Shown here: positions 56,397-64,000 of the stretch, piece after piece
Layout: each line of letters starts with the position of its first letter
Position numbering within the stretch: position 1 is the stretch's first letter
Assembly (NCBI RefSeq): GCF_024438035.1
Contig: NZ_JANFQF010000002.1
Coordinates: 186,001 to 250,000 of the forward strand
Direction of reading: 5' to 3'
Origin: Rhodococcus tibetensis
Lineage (GTDB): Bacteria; Actinomycetota; Actinomycetes; Mycobacteriales; Mycobacteriaceae
Length of the DNA stretch: 64,000 bases
The notes under the pieces: generated by a model
Told to the model about the DNA's origin: nothing
Database searches by the model: none
The model's input: only the letters and a program-made list of their open reading frames with translations
Position numbers and translations under genes: made by a program

Positions 56397-56849
56397 TTAC
56401 GCGGTCGACATCAGCGCGATGAACCGAAGAACCGTAATCGGGTGTGTGATAAGCCCCTTGACGATGAGCTCCTTGCGGAGGATTGCGCGGATCACAGCCA
56501 TGCCCTGCCTGCTGAAGAAGCCTGTCGGGATCAGCCCGCCCGCCCGCATCCTCAGTTGCGACACGGCCATCAGCTGATCGCCCGTCGTGTCGATCACAGT
56601 GACACTGGGTCGCCCGGCTATATCGTTCAGAACCAAGGCCTTGTCAGATCCGAAGAGAATTGTGCATTCCGTTCCGGATCCGCCTTCGCGCAATGCAATC
56701 GGCCGTGTCATTCGAGCGGCTGTCTTGCGTCGTCCCGGAAAACTGTCAAAATTTTCTTGGAGCAGTAGTCCAGTCAACGATGCCATGCCATTGGGATCAG
56801 CATCAGCGTAAAATGTGCACTTGTACAGGTCTTCGGTTGCTTGTGTCAT
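56397..56849 (-). CDS. SCP2-like protein, divergent type
   Basis: This 150-residue protein shows LTGLLLQENFDSFPGRRKTA, ECTILFGSDKALVLNDIAGR and a C-terminus KELIVKGLITHPITVLRFIA. It is clearly different from the two 135-residue SCP2 proteins nearby. The K-G-L-x-x-H-P end resembles SCP2 sterol-binding domains, which transfer or sense lipids, but the assignment is moderate. It lies 24 bases after the frameshifted AraC gene on the same strand and overlaps the remnant TetR region by few bases. Confidence 0.6.
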   Translation of the reverse strand: MTQATEDLYKCTFYADADPNGMASLTGLLLQENFDSFPGRRKTAARMTRPIALREGGSGTECTILFGSDKALVLNDIAGRPSVTVIDTTGDQLMAVSQLRMRAGGLIPTGFFSRQGMAVIRAILRKELIVKGLITHPITVLRFIALMSTA

Positions 56850-56873
56850 GCTGGGAGCCTTTGCGGAGTTGAA

Positions 56874-57921
56874 TTAGCTGGCCAAGTCGTTCATGGTCGA
56901 TGCGAATCGCGGGTTCAGCATTTCCATATCGGAATGCTCGCCGACATGGGAAACTTCGAAACTATCCCGATAGTCGCTCGGCGACATGGACAAGAAAGTT
57001 TTGAACTCGCGACCGAAATGGCTGGCGTCGTAGTATCCCCAACGGTGGGCAATGGACCCGATCGGGAGACTGGTGGCAACCACATCGCGGCGTGCGCCGG
57101 CGAGTCTCTGCATACGAACGACCGATCCGACGGTGTCTCCCGTCAGGGAGAAGGCGCGATGCACCGTTCGGCTCGAGACATTGAACGCCTTGGCCATGTC
57201 GACCACGCGGATCGGGCCACCGCGCAGGTGTTCCTTAATCCACCCTTCGAGCTGTGACCGCAGGGCCGGCAGCAGGGCCGGTCCGTCGTACGCCGCGCGG
57301 GTGTTGCTGCGGATCACCCCCGCCACGAGCGTGAGCAGCGCGTCGCGCGCGGCGTCGACCTCGGCGGGGTCCATGGACGTGATATTTGTGCCCATGCTGT
57401 CCACGAAGCTGATCAGCAGGCGCGCCAGCGGACGAGATTTGTCGAGCATCAGGCAGTCGGGAATCGCGCCGCCGGTGTCATAAGGGGCGAGGGCGGCGAA
57501 CGGGATGACTACGCTCCGCTTCCGGAGCCCGCTCGACACGGTGGAGGAGTACGCCACTCCAGTCGTCGAAATGAGGGCGGACCCGGCTTCCATACGTGCG
57601 GTGCCTGAATCCCATTCGAAACTGACTCCCCGCCGATGCGGTGAGGAGAATCAGCGCCTCAGTGTCCGTCGTCTCAACCATTCGTTTCGTGCGAAGGAGT
57701 TTGAGCTCAGGGCACTCCCATTGGGTGACTTTGATATCGCTGAGGTCGAGGGATCGGAACATCCCGTGGTTGTGTTCGTCCGAGTCGGCCGAGAGGTCGA
57801 CGCCCATCGGCACCAGCCGGCCCGCCATCGCCCGCTCCCACGCTGTCCGGCGGTCTCGACGCTCGACCTGGCGGAGGTCGAGCGTCGAGACCGAATCGTC
57901 CGTCACGACGCGGTGTTCCAT
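56874..57921 (-). pseudogene. AraC-family gene with a frameshift (module 3)
   Basis: The protein starts at ATG 57921 with MEHRVVTDDSVSTLDLRQVE, collinear with the intact paralogue. After LILLTASAGSQF (near 57625) the frame is lost; the correct continuation (SGTARMEAGSALISTTG) is in another frame and runs to the proper C-terminus (FASTMNDLAS) at 56874. One extra base or two missing bases explain it. The C-terminal HTH region is intact (VVDMAKAFNVSSRTVHRAFS), so the lesion is recent or a sequencing error. Confidence 0.8.
57853..57891. repeat. Perfect 17-bp inverted repeat in the AraC 5' coding region (module 3)
   Basis: GTCTCGACGCTCGACCT (57853-57869) and its exact complement (57875-57891) flank GGCGG, about 30 bases after the AraC start codon. 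It encodes part of STLDLRQVERRDR. Its retention in three copies suggests selection at DNA or RNA level. Confidence 0.85.
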
Positions 57922-57937
57922 CGTTCGAACGGCACGA

Positions 57938-58342
57938 TCAAACGAGTAGGTCCGCCCGGCCGGCGTCCGTCAGCAGCTTGATGTATGTCGGGAAGAGTTC
58001 CTTGGCTGCCGGAATGGCCTTGGCCAGGGTGGCCATCTTCCCTTCGATGCCGATCGCACCCGACGTCACGGACAAGAGGAGATTCAGGTCGCCCTGCCAG
58101 AAGCGGTTCGCGAATTCACCGGTCATGCGGAGTGTGCAGTCCGACTCGGCGTCGGCGCTGCCCTGGACGGCGGTCATGCGCGGGATGTCGATGATCACGA
58201 CGCCGTTGGGCTCGGTGGTGACCACCTTGAGTACCCCCTCGGTGCTCGAGAGCTTCTCGACGAGCTTCGGGTCGCTCTTGGCCTGTTCGAACGTCAGTCC
58301 GATGAACTTGTACAGGTCCTCGGCGCTGGGCGATGGGGACAT
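57938..58342 (-). CDS. SCP2-like (sterol-carrier fold) protein (module 3)
   Basis: This 134-residue paralogue of the module-2 protein has SAEDLYKFIGLTFEQAKSDP, CTLRMTGEFANRFWQGDLNL, LLSVTSGAIGIEGKMATLAK and the C-terminus LFPTYIKLLTDAGRADLLV. SCP2 domains bind lipids such as acyl-CoA or sterols. ATG 58342 follows GAGGAA. The AraC gene starts 16 bases after its stop, so the two were an operon. Upstream DNA (58400-58480) resembles that of module 1. Confidence 0.87.
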   Translation of the reverse strand: MSPSPSAEDLYKFIGLTFEQAKSDPKLVEKLSSTEGVLKVVTTEPNGVVIIDIPRMTAVQGSADAESDCTLRMTGEFANRFWQGDLNLLLSVTSGAIGIEGKMATLAKAIPAAKELFPTYIKLLTDAGRADLLV

Positions 58343-58600
58343 TCTTTTGATTCCTCTCGTGACGGCCGTGGGACGACCGGGCGGCAACGACGTTGCCGTG
58401 GACTCATAATGAAAGTTGTAACGAGGCTACGAAAAGCTGTGTGGGTTGCTCTGACCGTGGCAAGGTCACATCGGCGTGCGCGCTGGACGAGTGTGTCTGT
58501 ATGGCTCGTGCGGGCAGGTGCGAATGTGTTGACGCGGTCGGGTAGTCGAAATGTCCGGCGGTATCTGCGCAGACGCCCACCCTCGACGCGGCTCGAGCCG

Positions 58601-59038
58601 CTAGACCATCTCCCACTCGACGGCGGCGTTCAGGCGCGCCCATTCCCGCTCCGCGTCCGAATCTCCGGGCGGCGGCTTGATCCCATTGGTCCGCCACAGT
58701 TGGATCGGGGTTTCGTCGATATGGATCTCCCAGCGGAAACCGCGGTCCTTGACGTGGGGCGCGATTGCGTCCTCGAAAGCGGCCATGGTCATATCCCGGA
58801 AATCGTCCGACTCCGGCATACGGCGGGCAATGTGATCGATCGTGATGCGGACGAAATCGTTCGCCGGTTCCCCGCCGATCCAGATGGAGTCAACCGGCTG
58901 GTCATGGAAGACGACCACGACGTAGAACCGCGGCAGCCCCGCGAAGTCCACGTAGGTGTCGGTGATCGCGTCCGTGAACGCCTTCTTCTGTTCCTTGCTG
59001 TACGCACCTTCCGGCACGTAAATCTTCCACATCGGCAT
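58601..59038 (-). CDS. Tautomerase-superfamily protein (Tautomerase_3, CaaD/MSAD-like)
   Basis: This 145-residue protein begins MPMWKIYVPEGAYSKEQKKA, so Pro2 becomes the N-terminal catalytic proline after Met removal. Further pieces are FAGLPRFYVVVVFHDQPVDS, IWIGGEPANDFVRITIDHIA and ETPIQLWRTNGIKPPPGDS. It matches the fungal/bacterial oxalocrotonate tautomerase-like group whose members include cis-3-chloroacrylate dehalogenase. The ATG at 59038 follows AAGGAG. The substrate is unknown; it heads the SCP2-AraC run on the minus strand. Confidence 0.85.
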   Translation of the reverse strand: MPMWKIYVPEGAYSKEQKKAFTDAITDTYVDFAGLPRFYVVVVFHDQPVDSIWIGGEPANDFVRITIDHIARRMPESDDFRDMTMAAFEDAIAPHVKDRGFRWEIHIDETPIQLWRTNGIKPPPGDSDAEREWARLNAAVEWEMV

Positions 59039-59652
59039 GTCGTTCTCCTTGTCCTTCGAAGCTGGCAACCCGACCATCGGTGTGGTCTAAGCCACAACCA
59101 ACATTACGAATGTCACGTCCCCGTCAATAGGACCAGGGCGACGGGTGACGGTATTTCTACGCCCGAGAACTGCGCCGGCGGGGCATGGCAATAACGCGCA
59201 CAACGGCCGGTCCAGGCGATCTTGCCCGGATCCGGCCGTCGAAGAACCGTTACTATTTCTATGTAAGTACCTCGGCTATTTGGCCGGCGTCTGGTTGGAT
59301 CATGTTGCGCGAGAGAGTGATGCCGCAAACTCGATAATGCAAACCTTGCTGTGTTGAGGGGGCGTGCGGTGGCGGCGTGGATCGAGAGTGTGGGAGACCC
59401 GGGCCGGGTTGGATCGCCTCCTCGACGTTGCAGTCCAGTGTCGATGTACGGTCATTCGTGTGGTGGGGGTGGAACCTGCAGTGCAGCAATAGACTTCGGG
59501 TATCTGCGAGACGTTCATCCCGCGCTGATGCCACGGGTTGTGGTACCAAGTATCAGATCTATGTAGACGCTGCGTTCGATCATCGATGGCACCCCCACCG
59601 CAACTCGTCTGCGGCTTCTTCGCCGACCCCTCACCACATCCGTCCCGCCGCG
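59039..59652. other. Intergenic region before the IS element
   Basis: No convincing gene is seen in these 614 bases. The first 150 bases hold the tautomerase promoter region and resemble the DNA upstream of the module-2 SCP2 gene near 55920-55980 (shared pattern TAGGAC-AGG-CG-CGG-TG-CGGTATT). Confidence 0.45.
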
Positions 59653-60175
59653 GGACTGTAAGAACAACGGTGTAACTCTGAAAGGAGATGCACCATTATG
59701 ACTGATGTGATTGATCGTGAGGCCGAGTCGAACTCGGCACGTGTGGGTGTCAGCGACGCGCGGCTGCAGGAGCTGGTGGATCAGGCGCGGGCCGAGGGTT
59801 TGCAGCTCACCGGAGACGGTGGGTTGCTGGCGAGGTTGACCAAGCTGGTGGCCGAGTCCGCGCTCGAGGGCGAGATGGACGACCACCTCGGCTACGGCAA
59901 GAATGGCTCGGTCGGCCGGGGCAGCGGCAACTCCCGTGGGCGGCAGACGCGCCAAAACCGTGTTGACCGAGGCCGGACCGGTCGAGCTGGAAGTTCCACG
60001 CGATCGCGAGTCGAGTTTCGAGCCGAAGATCGTGGCCAAGCGGCAGCGGCGGCTCACCGGGGTGGAAGACATGGTGATCTCGCTGTCTGCCAAGGGATTG
60101 ACCACCGGTGAGATTTCTGCGCACATGGCCGAGGTCTATGACGCCGAGGTGTCCAAGCAGATGATCTCAACGATT

Positions 60176-60215
60176 CCCCCAAGCACTGCGTGCAGGGAGG
60201 TACCTAGGTACCCCC
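60176..60215. repeat. Short palindromic insertion in the transposase, copy 1
   Basis: About 40 bases (CCCCCAAGCACTGCGTGCAG then GGAGGTACCTAGGTACCCCC) separate codons for ISTI from TERVMDGM-type codons that are otherwise contiguous in IS256 transposases. It shares CCCCCAAGCACT-C-TGCA-GGAGGTACCT with copy 4. Confidence 0.8.
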
Positions 60216-60299
60216 ACCGAACGGGTGATGGACGGTATGCGCGAGTGGCAGAACCGGCCGCTCGATCCGGTGTATCCGGTGCTGTTCATCGACTGCATC

Positions 60300-60328
60300 C
60301 TCCTCCGCAAGCGGGAGGGACCCCGGTC
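60300..60328. repeat. Short palindromic insertion in the transposase, copy 2
   Basis: CTCCTCCGCAAGCGGGAGGGACCCC replaces about 45 bases of the transposase gene (codons after FIDCI). The core CTCC-CCGCAAGCGGGAGG is self-complementary. Confidence 0.7.
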
Positions 60329-60364
60329 GTGATGGGCGTGACCGTGGACCGCACCCGAGACATC

Positions 60365-60391
60365 CGCCCCCGCGAGCGGGAGGTACCTCCA
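60365..60391. repeat. Short palindromic insertion in the transposase, copy 3
   Basis: GCCCCCGCGAGCGGGAGGTACCTCC is inserted inside codons for DILGLWAG. The core CCCCCGCGAGCGGGAGG is nearly self-complementary and resembles copy 2. Confidence 0.75.
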
Positions 60392-60644
60392 GGGTTATGG
60401 GCCGGCGAGCACGGCGACGGGGAGGGGCGAAGCACTGGCTTCGGGTGTTGTCGGAGCTGAAAAACCGCGGTGTGCAGGATGTTCTGATAGTCGTGTGCGA
60501 CGGTCTGAAGTATCTTCCCGACTCGATCGGACAAGTGGCCGCAGGCTATCGTGCAAACCTGTGTGGTGCACCTCCTCCGCAACACCTACGCCTACGCCTC
60601 TCGCAAGGACCGGGCCGAGATCGCCAAGGACCTCAAACGGGTCT

Positions 60645-60678
60645 CTCCCCCAAGCACTACATGCAAGGAGGTACCTCC
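60645..60678. repeat. Short palindromic insertion in the transposase, copy 4
   Basis: CTCCCCCAAGCACTACATGC then AAGGAGGTACCTCC interrupts codons for KRVYTAPSE. It is almost identical to copy 1 except for compensating changes (GCGTGC against ACATGC). Confidence 0.8.
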
Positions 60679-61254
60679 ACCGCGCCGTCGGAGCAGGCCG
60701 CGCTGGACCGGTTCGCCGAGTTCAGTAAGAAATGGGAGAAACGCTATCCCGCGAGCATCCGGCTCTGGACCAACTCCTGGGCCGAGTTCGTGCCGTTCTT
60801 GCAGTTCGACCACGCGGTAAGGCAGATCATCTACACGACCAACGCGATCGAGTCGGTCGACGCCCGAATTCGCGGGGCCGTGAAAGCCCGCGGCCATTTC
60901 CCGACTGAGGCCGCGGCCCTGAAGTGCGTGTACCTGGCCATCATGAGCCGCGACCCCACGGGCACCGCTCGCCAACGGTGGTCCAACCGATGGAAGGCAG
61001 CGCACTGAATGCCTGCGAGATCACCTTTGACGGACGCCTGTCCACCGGACGAAAGTAGCTACAAATCAACCAGTTACACCGTTGTCTGGACAGACCCCTT
61101 CGGGCATTCGCGCTGATTGTGGTCACACCGCGTATGAATCACGAAAGGTGCTCTGACCCGGCCGCGCTGCCGATGCTCGCGTATACCAGCGGAGGGGTTG
61201 TGGCGCCGGGGCCGGTGGGTGTGGTTGGCCGGGTCGGGGTGTGGTGTTTTTGTG

Positions 61255-62154
61255 TTATTGCGCGCCGTCGCGGGCGGCGATCGCGTTGATTGCGGAGAAT
61301 TGCAGGGTCCAGAGATTGGCGTGGTTGGGGTATTTGGCGGACATGGTGGCGATGAGGTCGTCGGCGTCCTTCGCGGCTGGGAAGGCGGCGATGAAGTCCT
61401 GGATGTAGGAACGGGTTTGGGCGATCATGGTGTCGACGGCGTAGTCGTCGCCGTCGGGTCTGCGGTGTCCGCACACGATCATCTTCGGTTGGAGTTTTTC
61501 CACGATATCGATGGTGTCGAGCCAGTCCTGCCATTCGGCGGGAGTCGACAGGCCGAGCATCGGGTAGATCTCGTTGTAGATGGAATCACCGGCGATGACG
61601 GTGTCGATGTCGGGGATGTGCACGATGGTGGTGGGGTGGACGTCGGCTTGTTTCACCTCGATGATGTTGAGCGGGGAGCCGTCGACGTAGAGGGTGTGGC
61701 CGTCGAGGGGTTCGGGGAGCGGGCCGGCTGGGATGACGGCGTCGCCGAAGAGCAGGTTCCACTGCATGGTCTGCATGTCCATGGTTTCTTTCATGGACTC
61801 GATCACGTGCGGCAATGCCACGCATTTGACGTCCGGGAACCGTTCCTTGAGGGGTCCGATGCCCAGGTAGTGGTCCTGGTGGTCGTGGGTGATGTAGATG
61901 GTGGTGAGTTTCTTGCCGGTGCGTTCGATCAGGTCGCCGAGGTCCTGGACGTCGTCTTTGAGGTAGAGCGCGTCGATCAGGACTACTTCGGTTTCGCCGC
62001 TGATCAGGATGGCGGTGGTGGGGGAGAAGGTGCCGTCCGGAATGCCGGGAAATTCGACGGCGGGGACGTTGGGCCAGCGGCTGACGAAGACCGTGGCGCG
62101 GATGGGGACCGCGGGGGCGTGGGTGGGGACCGTGGAAGTGGTGTCGGTAGTCAT
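61255..62154 (-). CDS. Metallo-beta-lactamase-fold hydrolase
   Basis: This 299-residue protein has the zinc motif THDHQDHYLG at about 89-98, with TTAILISGETEVVLIDALYL before it. VHIPDIDTVIAGDSIYNEIY and MIVCGHRRPDG are the later metal-binding segments. The family includes thioesterases, lactonases and phosphodiesterases; the substrate is unknown. Asp-His (D-H-Q-D-H) suggests a two-metal hydrolase. It lies downstream of the alpha/beta hydrolase gene on the same strand, but a hairpin at 62336-62365 separates them. Start ATG 62154. Confidence 0.88.
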   Translation of the reverse strand: MTTDTTSTVPTHAPAVPIRATVFVSRWPNVPAVEFPGIPDGTFSPTTAILISGETEVVLIDALYLKDDVQDLGDLIERTGKKLTTIYITHDHQDHYLGIGPLKERFPDVKCVALPHVIESMKETMDMQTMQWNLLFGDAVIPAGPLPEPLDGHTLYVDGSPLNIIEVKQADVHPTTIVHIPDIDTVIAGDSIYNEIYPMLGLSTPAEWQDWLDTIDIVEKLQPKMIVCGHRRPDGDDYAVDTMIAQTRSYIQDFIAAFPAAKDADDLIATMSAKYPNHANLWTLQFSAINAIAARDGAQ

Positions 62155-62335
62155 GGGGAAACCTCCGGTTGCAGTGGTCGGTCAGTGGCGGCGGCTGCGG
62201 GCGCTGACGACAATTCACGGTAGAAAGGCGCGCTTGCTGGTTGATAGAACCAACGCGCCCGGTGGTGGTACGGAAGTGACACGTCCTTTGCCGGCCCCTG
62301 ATCGGACAGGTCCTCCCCGGCCCCGGGACGCGGGT

Positions 62336-62365
62336 GTGGCTTCCAGGCTCTCGCCTGGAAGCCAC
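62336..62365 (-). terminator. Terminator of the alpha/beta hydrolase gene
   Basis: A perfect 13-bp stem (62336-62348 with 62353-62365) encloses TCTC, starting eight bases after the alpha/beta hydrolase stop on the minus strand. Confidence 0.85.
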
Positions 62366-62372
62366 GGATCGA

Positions 62373-63278
62373 TCAGGCGCGTAGGTGTTTGACGAAGTGC
62401 TCGCGTGCGGCGCCGGAGACCTCGTCGAAGCCGGGACCTTCGTAGAAGTCGAAGTGTCCGCCATGGGTGACGACGAGCTGCTTGGGCTCGCGGGCCCGCT
62501 CGTAGGCGTCGAACGCGAGAGCGTAAGGCGTACACGCGTCCTCGTCGGCGATGATCATCAGCAGCGGCGTGGGCGAGATCTGGCTGATGAAGCTGCCGGG
62601 GTCGAATTCGCCGGCCATCTCCAGACTGCGCGCCGTCATCTCGTTCTTCCAGTTCGGAGCCCGGTCCGCCGATACCTTGGTGAACCACTCGTAGGCATCG
62701 GGCTGGGGCATCGCGGCCTGCCCCATCGGGTCGGCTGAGACGGCCGGGAGCGTCGCGGGCTCACCACCGGCGAACCGGTTGAGACGGTCGGCGTCGAAGT
62801 TCCCACGGACGTGGGGCAGGAAGTCCGGCCGGATCAGCCGGTCCAACGTGGCCGGACCCGAGATCATGGGCACCTGGGCGACGACCGCCTTGACTCTTTT
62901 GTCGATCGCCGCGACCATCAGACCGATTCCACCGGAGAAGCTCGAGCCCCAGACGCCGACCTTGGACTCATCGACCTCGGGGCGGGTGGTGGCGTAGGTG
63001 ATCGCGTTCCGATAGTCCCGGTACTGGAGTACCGGGTCGAGCTCTTGACGAGGAGTTCCGTCGCTGTCACCGAAGTTGCGGTGGTCGTAGACGAGCGCGT
63101 TGAGGCCGGCTTCGGCGAAGACGCTGGCGTAGTCGTCCAGGTACATTTCCTTGACGGCGGACATGCCGTGCGTCAGGACGATGACCGGTGCCGGGGTGGT
63201 GGTGTTCTGCGCCGGGTAGAACCAGCCGCGGAGGGTGACGTCGCCTTCACCCTTGAATTCGATGTCTTCGCGATTCAT
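62373..63278 (-). CDS. Alpha/beta hydrolase (dienelactone hydrolase/peptidase-like)
   Basis: This 301-residue enzyme has the oxyanion motif VIVLTHGMSAVKEMYLDDYA and the nucleophile elbow GSSFSGGIGLMVAA. The acid is in LLMIIADEDACTPYALAFDA and the His in VVTHGGHFDFYEG, completing the Ser-Asp-His triad. The N-terminus (IEFKGEGDVTLRGWFYPAQN) is of the S9-peptidase/XynC-like DUF1749 type. Substrate unknown. It is divergent from nothing and follows the PadR gene by 152 bases on the same strand, so PadR control is plausible. Confidence 0.9.
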   Translation of the reverse strand: MNREDIEFKGEGDVTLRGWFYPAQNTTTPAPVIVLTHGMSAVKEMYLDDYASVFAEAGLNALVYDHRNFGDSDGTPRQELDPVLQYRDYRNAITYATTRPEVDESKVGVWGSSFSGGIGLMVAAIDKRVKAVVAQVPMISGPATLDRLIRPDFLPHVRGNFDADRLNRFAGGEPATLPAVSADPMGQAAMPQPDAYEWFTKVSADRAPNWKNEMTARSLEMAGEFDPGSFISQISPTPLLMIIADEDACTPYALAFDAYERAREPKQLVVTHGGHFDFYEGPGFDEVSGAAREHFVKHLRA

Positions 63279-63430
63279 GTGCTTTTCCTCTTCACGCCGG
63301 GTTGTGTGTCGGACACTGTCAACCTAGGAATGCACGAGCGGGCTCTGATAGAACGAGTGCGCCCTCTACTGGTACCGGTGCGCCAACAATCACGCCGAAA
63401 CGGTCAATCGATCCGCGGCGTCGGTCAGGA

Positions 63431-63985
63431 TCAGCGACGATGCCGGTCGGCCCGCTCGGTCGCCAGTTGCTCTGCCGCTTTCGCGCACCATTCGGTCCAG
63501 GACAGTTCGATATCGATGCCTGCCTGCAGGATCAGGTGCTGGAGGCGTTGTCGGCGCGTCGTGAGGGGGCCGTTGAAGTCTCGATCCTCGATGTCGCGGT
63601 ACGTCTGGAGAAGGGACCGGTGATAGTCCAAATGCTGGTGAATGTCGTCCGTCAGGTCGACGTCGCCCAGAACGGCGGCGGCGCGCATGCGCACGAGGAG
63701 CGGATCCCTGAGGGGCACCGGCTCTTGCCCGGTGCCAACCCATTCTCGTAGATACCGCACGCCTGTTTCGGTGATCTCGTATGTGCGAGGTGCGCCCCTG
63801 CCTTTCACCTGGCTGGCATGCGGCTGGATGAGACCGTCGTCGGTCATGTTCCCGAGTTCACGATAGATCTGCTGGTGGGTGGCATGCCAGAAGTAGCCGA
63901 TGGACGAGTCGAAGCGTCGCGTGAGCTCCTTGCCCGTGGAGGGGCGCTCCACGAGCGCCGTCAGGATCGCGCACCTCAGCGACAT
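63431..63985 (-). CDS. PadR-family transcriptional regulator
   Basis: This 184-residue protein has an N-terminal winged helix (LRCAILTALVERPSTGKELT; FWHATHQQIYRELGNMTDDG, about 1-75) and a C-terminal Vir_act_alpha_C dimerisation helix (DIHQHLDYHRSLLQTYRDIE). PadR proteins repress genes for detoxification or efflux and release DNA on binding small aromatics. Start ATG 63985, 15 bases from the window end. The neighbouring alpha/beta hydrolase is a likely target. Confidence 0.92.
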   Translation of the reverse strand: MSLRCAILTALVERPSTGKELTRRFDSSIGYFWHATHQQIYRELGNMTDDGLIQPHASQVKGRGAPRTYEITETGVRYLREWVGTGQEPVPLRDPLLVRMRAAAVLGDVDLTDDIHQHLDYHRSLLQTYRDIEDRDFNGPLTTRRQRLQHLILQAGIDIELSWTEWCAKAAEQLATERADRHRR

Positions 63986-64000
63986 CGATTGCTGACCTCC

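Larger units (their letters stand above)
59698..61057 (+). pseudogene. IS256-family transposase, multiply disrupted
   Basis: The frame begins MTDVIDREAESNSARVGVSD and shows mutator-type motifs in successive frames: EGEMDDHLGYGKNGSVGRGS, EVPRDRESSFEPKIVAKRQR, HWLRVLSELKNRGVQDVLIV (DDE Asp in VVCDGLK) and YTTNAIESVDARIRGAVKAR, which holds the Glu. It is broken by a shift near 59930, four palindromic insertions (60176, 60300, 60365, 60645), single-base losses near 60428 and 60536 and a shift near 61003. The natural end would be the TAG at 61055-61057. It cannot make active transposase. Confidence 0.9.
59653..61098 (+). mobile_element. IS256-family insertion sequence, defective
   Basis: The element is bounded by imperfect inverted repeats. 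The left end (GGGACTGT...ACAACGGTGTAACT, to 59677) matches the complement of the right end (AGTTACACCGTTGT...ACAGACCCC, 61072-61098). The inner 14 bases are identical and the outer part has several mismatches. It contains one transposase gene of the IS256/mutator type. I see no clear 8-9 bp target duplication. The length of about 1.45 kb fits the family plus its short internal insertions. Confidence 0.85.

Noticed and set aside
59653-61098. Target-site duplication of the IS element
   Set aside because: Bases directly outside the inverted repeats do not match, so either the ends are slightly misplaced or the flanks have rearranged.

Overview
The window looks like chromosomal DNA of a mycolic-acid actinomycete, most probably Rhodococcus (R. 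opacus/jostii type). The DNA is GC-rich with GTG and TTG starts. It carries two RpfB-like resuscitation factors, a complete ergothioneine (egt) locus, a PknK homologue, a UreE-less urease operon and abundant lipid-metabolism genes. The skeleton rpfB-ksgA ... ispE ... pks16(FAAL)-pth-rplY matches the gene order of Mycobacterium tuberculosis Rv1009-Rv1015c, interrupted here by accessory blocks. Assignments are by reading alone; no database search was run.

Layout. 1-2.4 kb: polar amino-acid ABC transporter (binding-protein/permease fusion plus ATPase). 2.7-5.9 kb: tandem rpfB paralogues and ksgA. 6.2-10.4 kb: cold-shock protein, small membrane protein, WYL regulator, secreted DUF218 protein, dicarboxylate symporter. 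10.5-14.9 kb: ureABCFGD. 14.9-17.7 kb: ispE and an ABC-F ATPase. 17.7-23 kb: gene remnant, secreted lipase, SnoaL-like, VOC and PNPOx-family proteins, hypothetical protein, prfC. 23.2-26.2 kb: fatty-acyl-AMP ligase, pth, rplY. 26.4-29.1 kb: GAF-type regulator and an FAD-dependent dehydrogenase. 29.5-35.1 kb: egtE-like gene divergent from egtABCD.

35.1-47.9 kb is an accessory catabolic/membrane region. It holds a P450-TetR pair, SDR, TetR, an enoyl-CoA hydratase/thiolase operon, a second hydratase, a CGNR regulator, an Old Yellow Enzyme, and five consecutive genes for single-pass membrane-anchored, Ala/Leu-rich helical proteins of no family I recognise. The promoter of that five-gene array and the promoter of the hydratase/thiolase operon carry the same palindrome at the same place between -35 and -10. 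This suggests one regulator controls both and links the unknown array to beta-oxidation-type metabolism. A PknK-like kinase/LuxR protein follows.

51.5-59 kb is a duplicated and decaying region. An SCP2-like gene followed by an AraC-type regulator is present three times, and in each copy at least one partner is broken. A TetR gene and upstream regions are duplicated too. Tautomerase and ppnP genes sit among the copies. 59.6-61.1 kb: an IS256-type element whose transposase is broken by frameshifts and four short palindromic insertions. 61.2-64 kb: a metallo-beta-lactamase-fold protein, an alpha/beta hydrolase and a PadR regulator.

The best candidate for an undescribed system is the five-gene helical membrane-protein array at 44.6-47.9 kb with its 27-codon leader ORF and shared operator. 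The SCP2-AraC module family is second.
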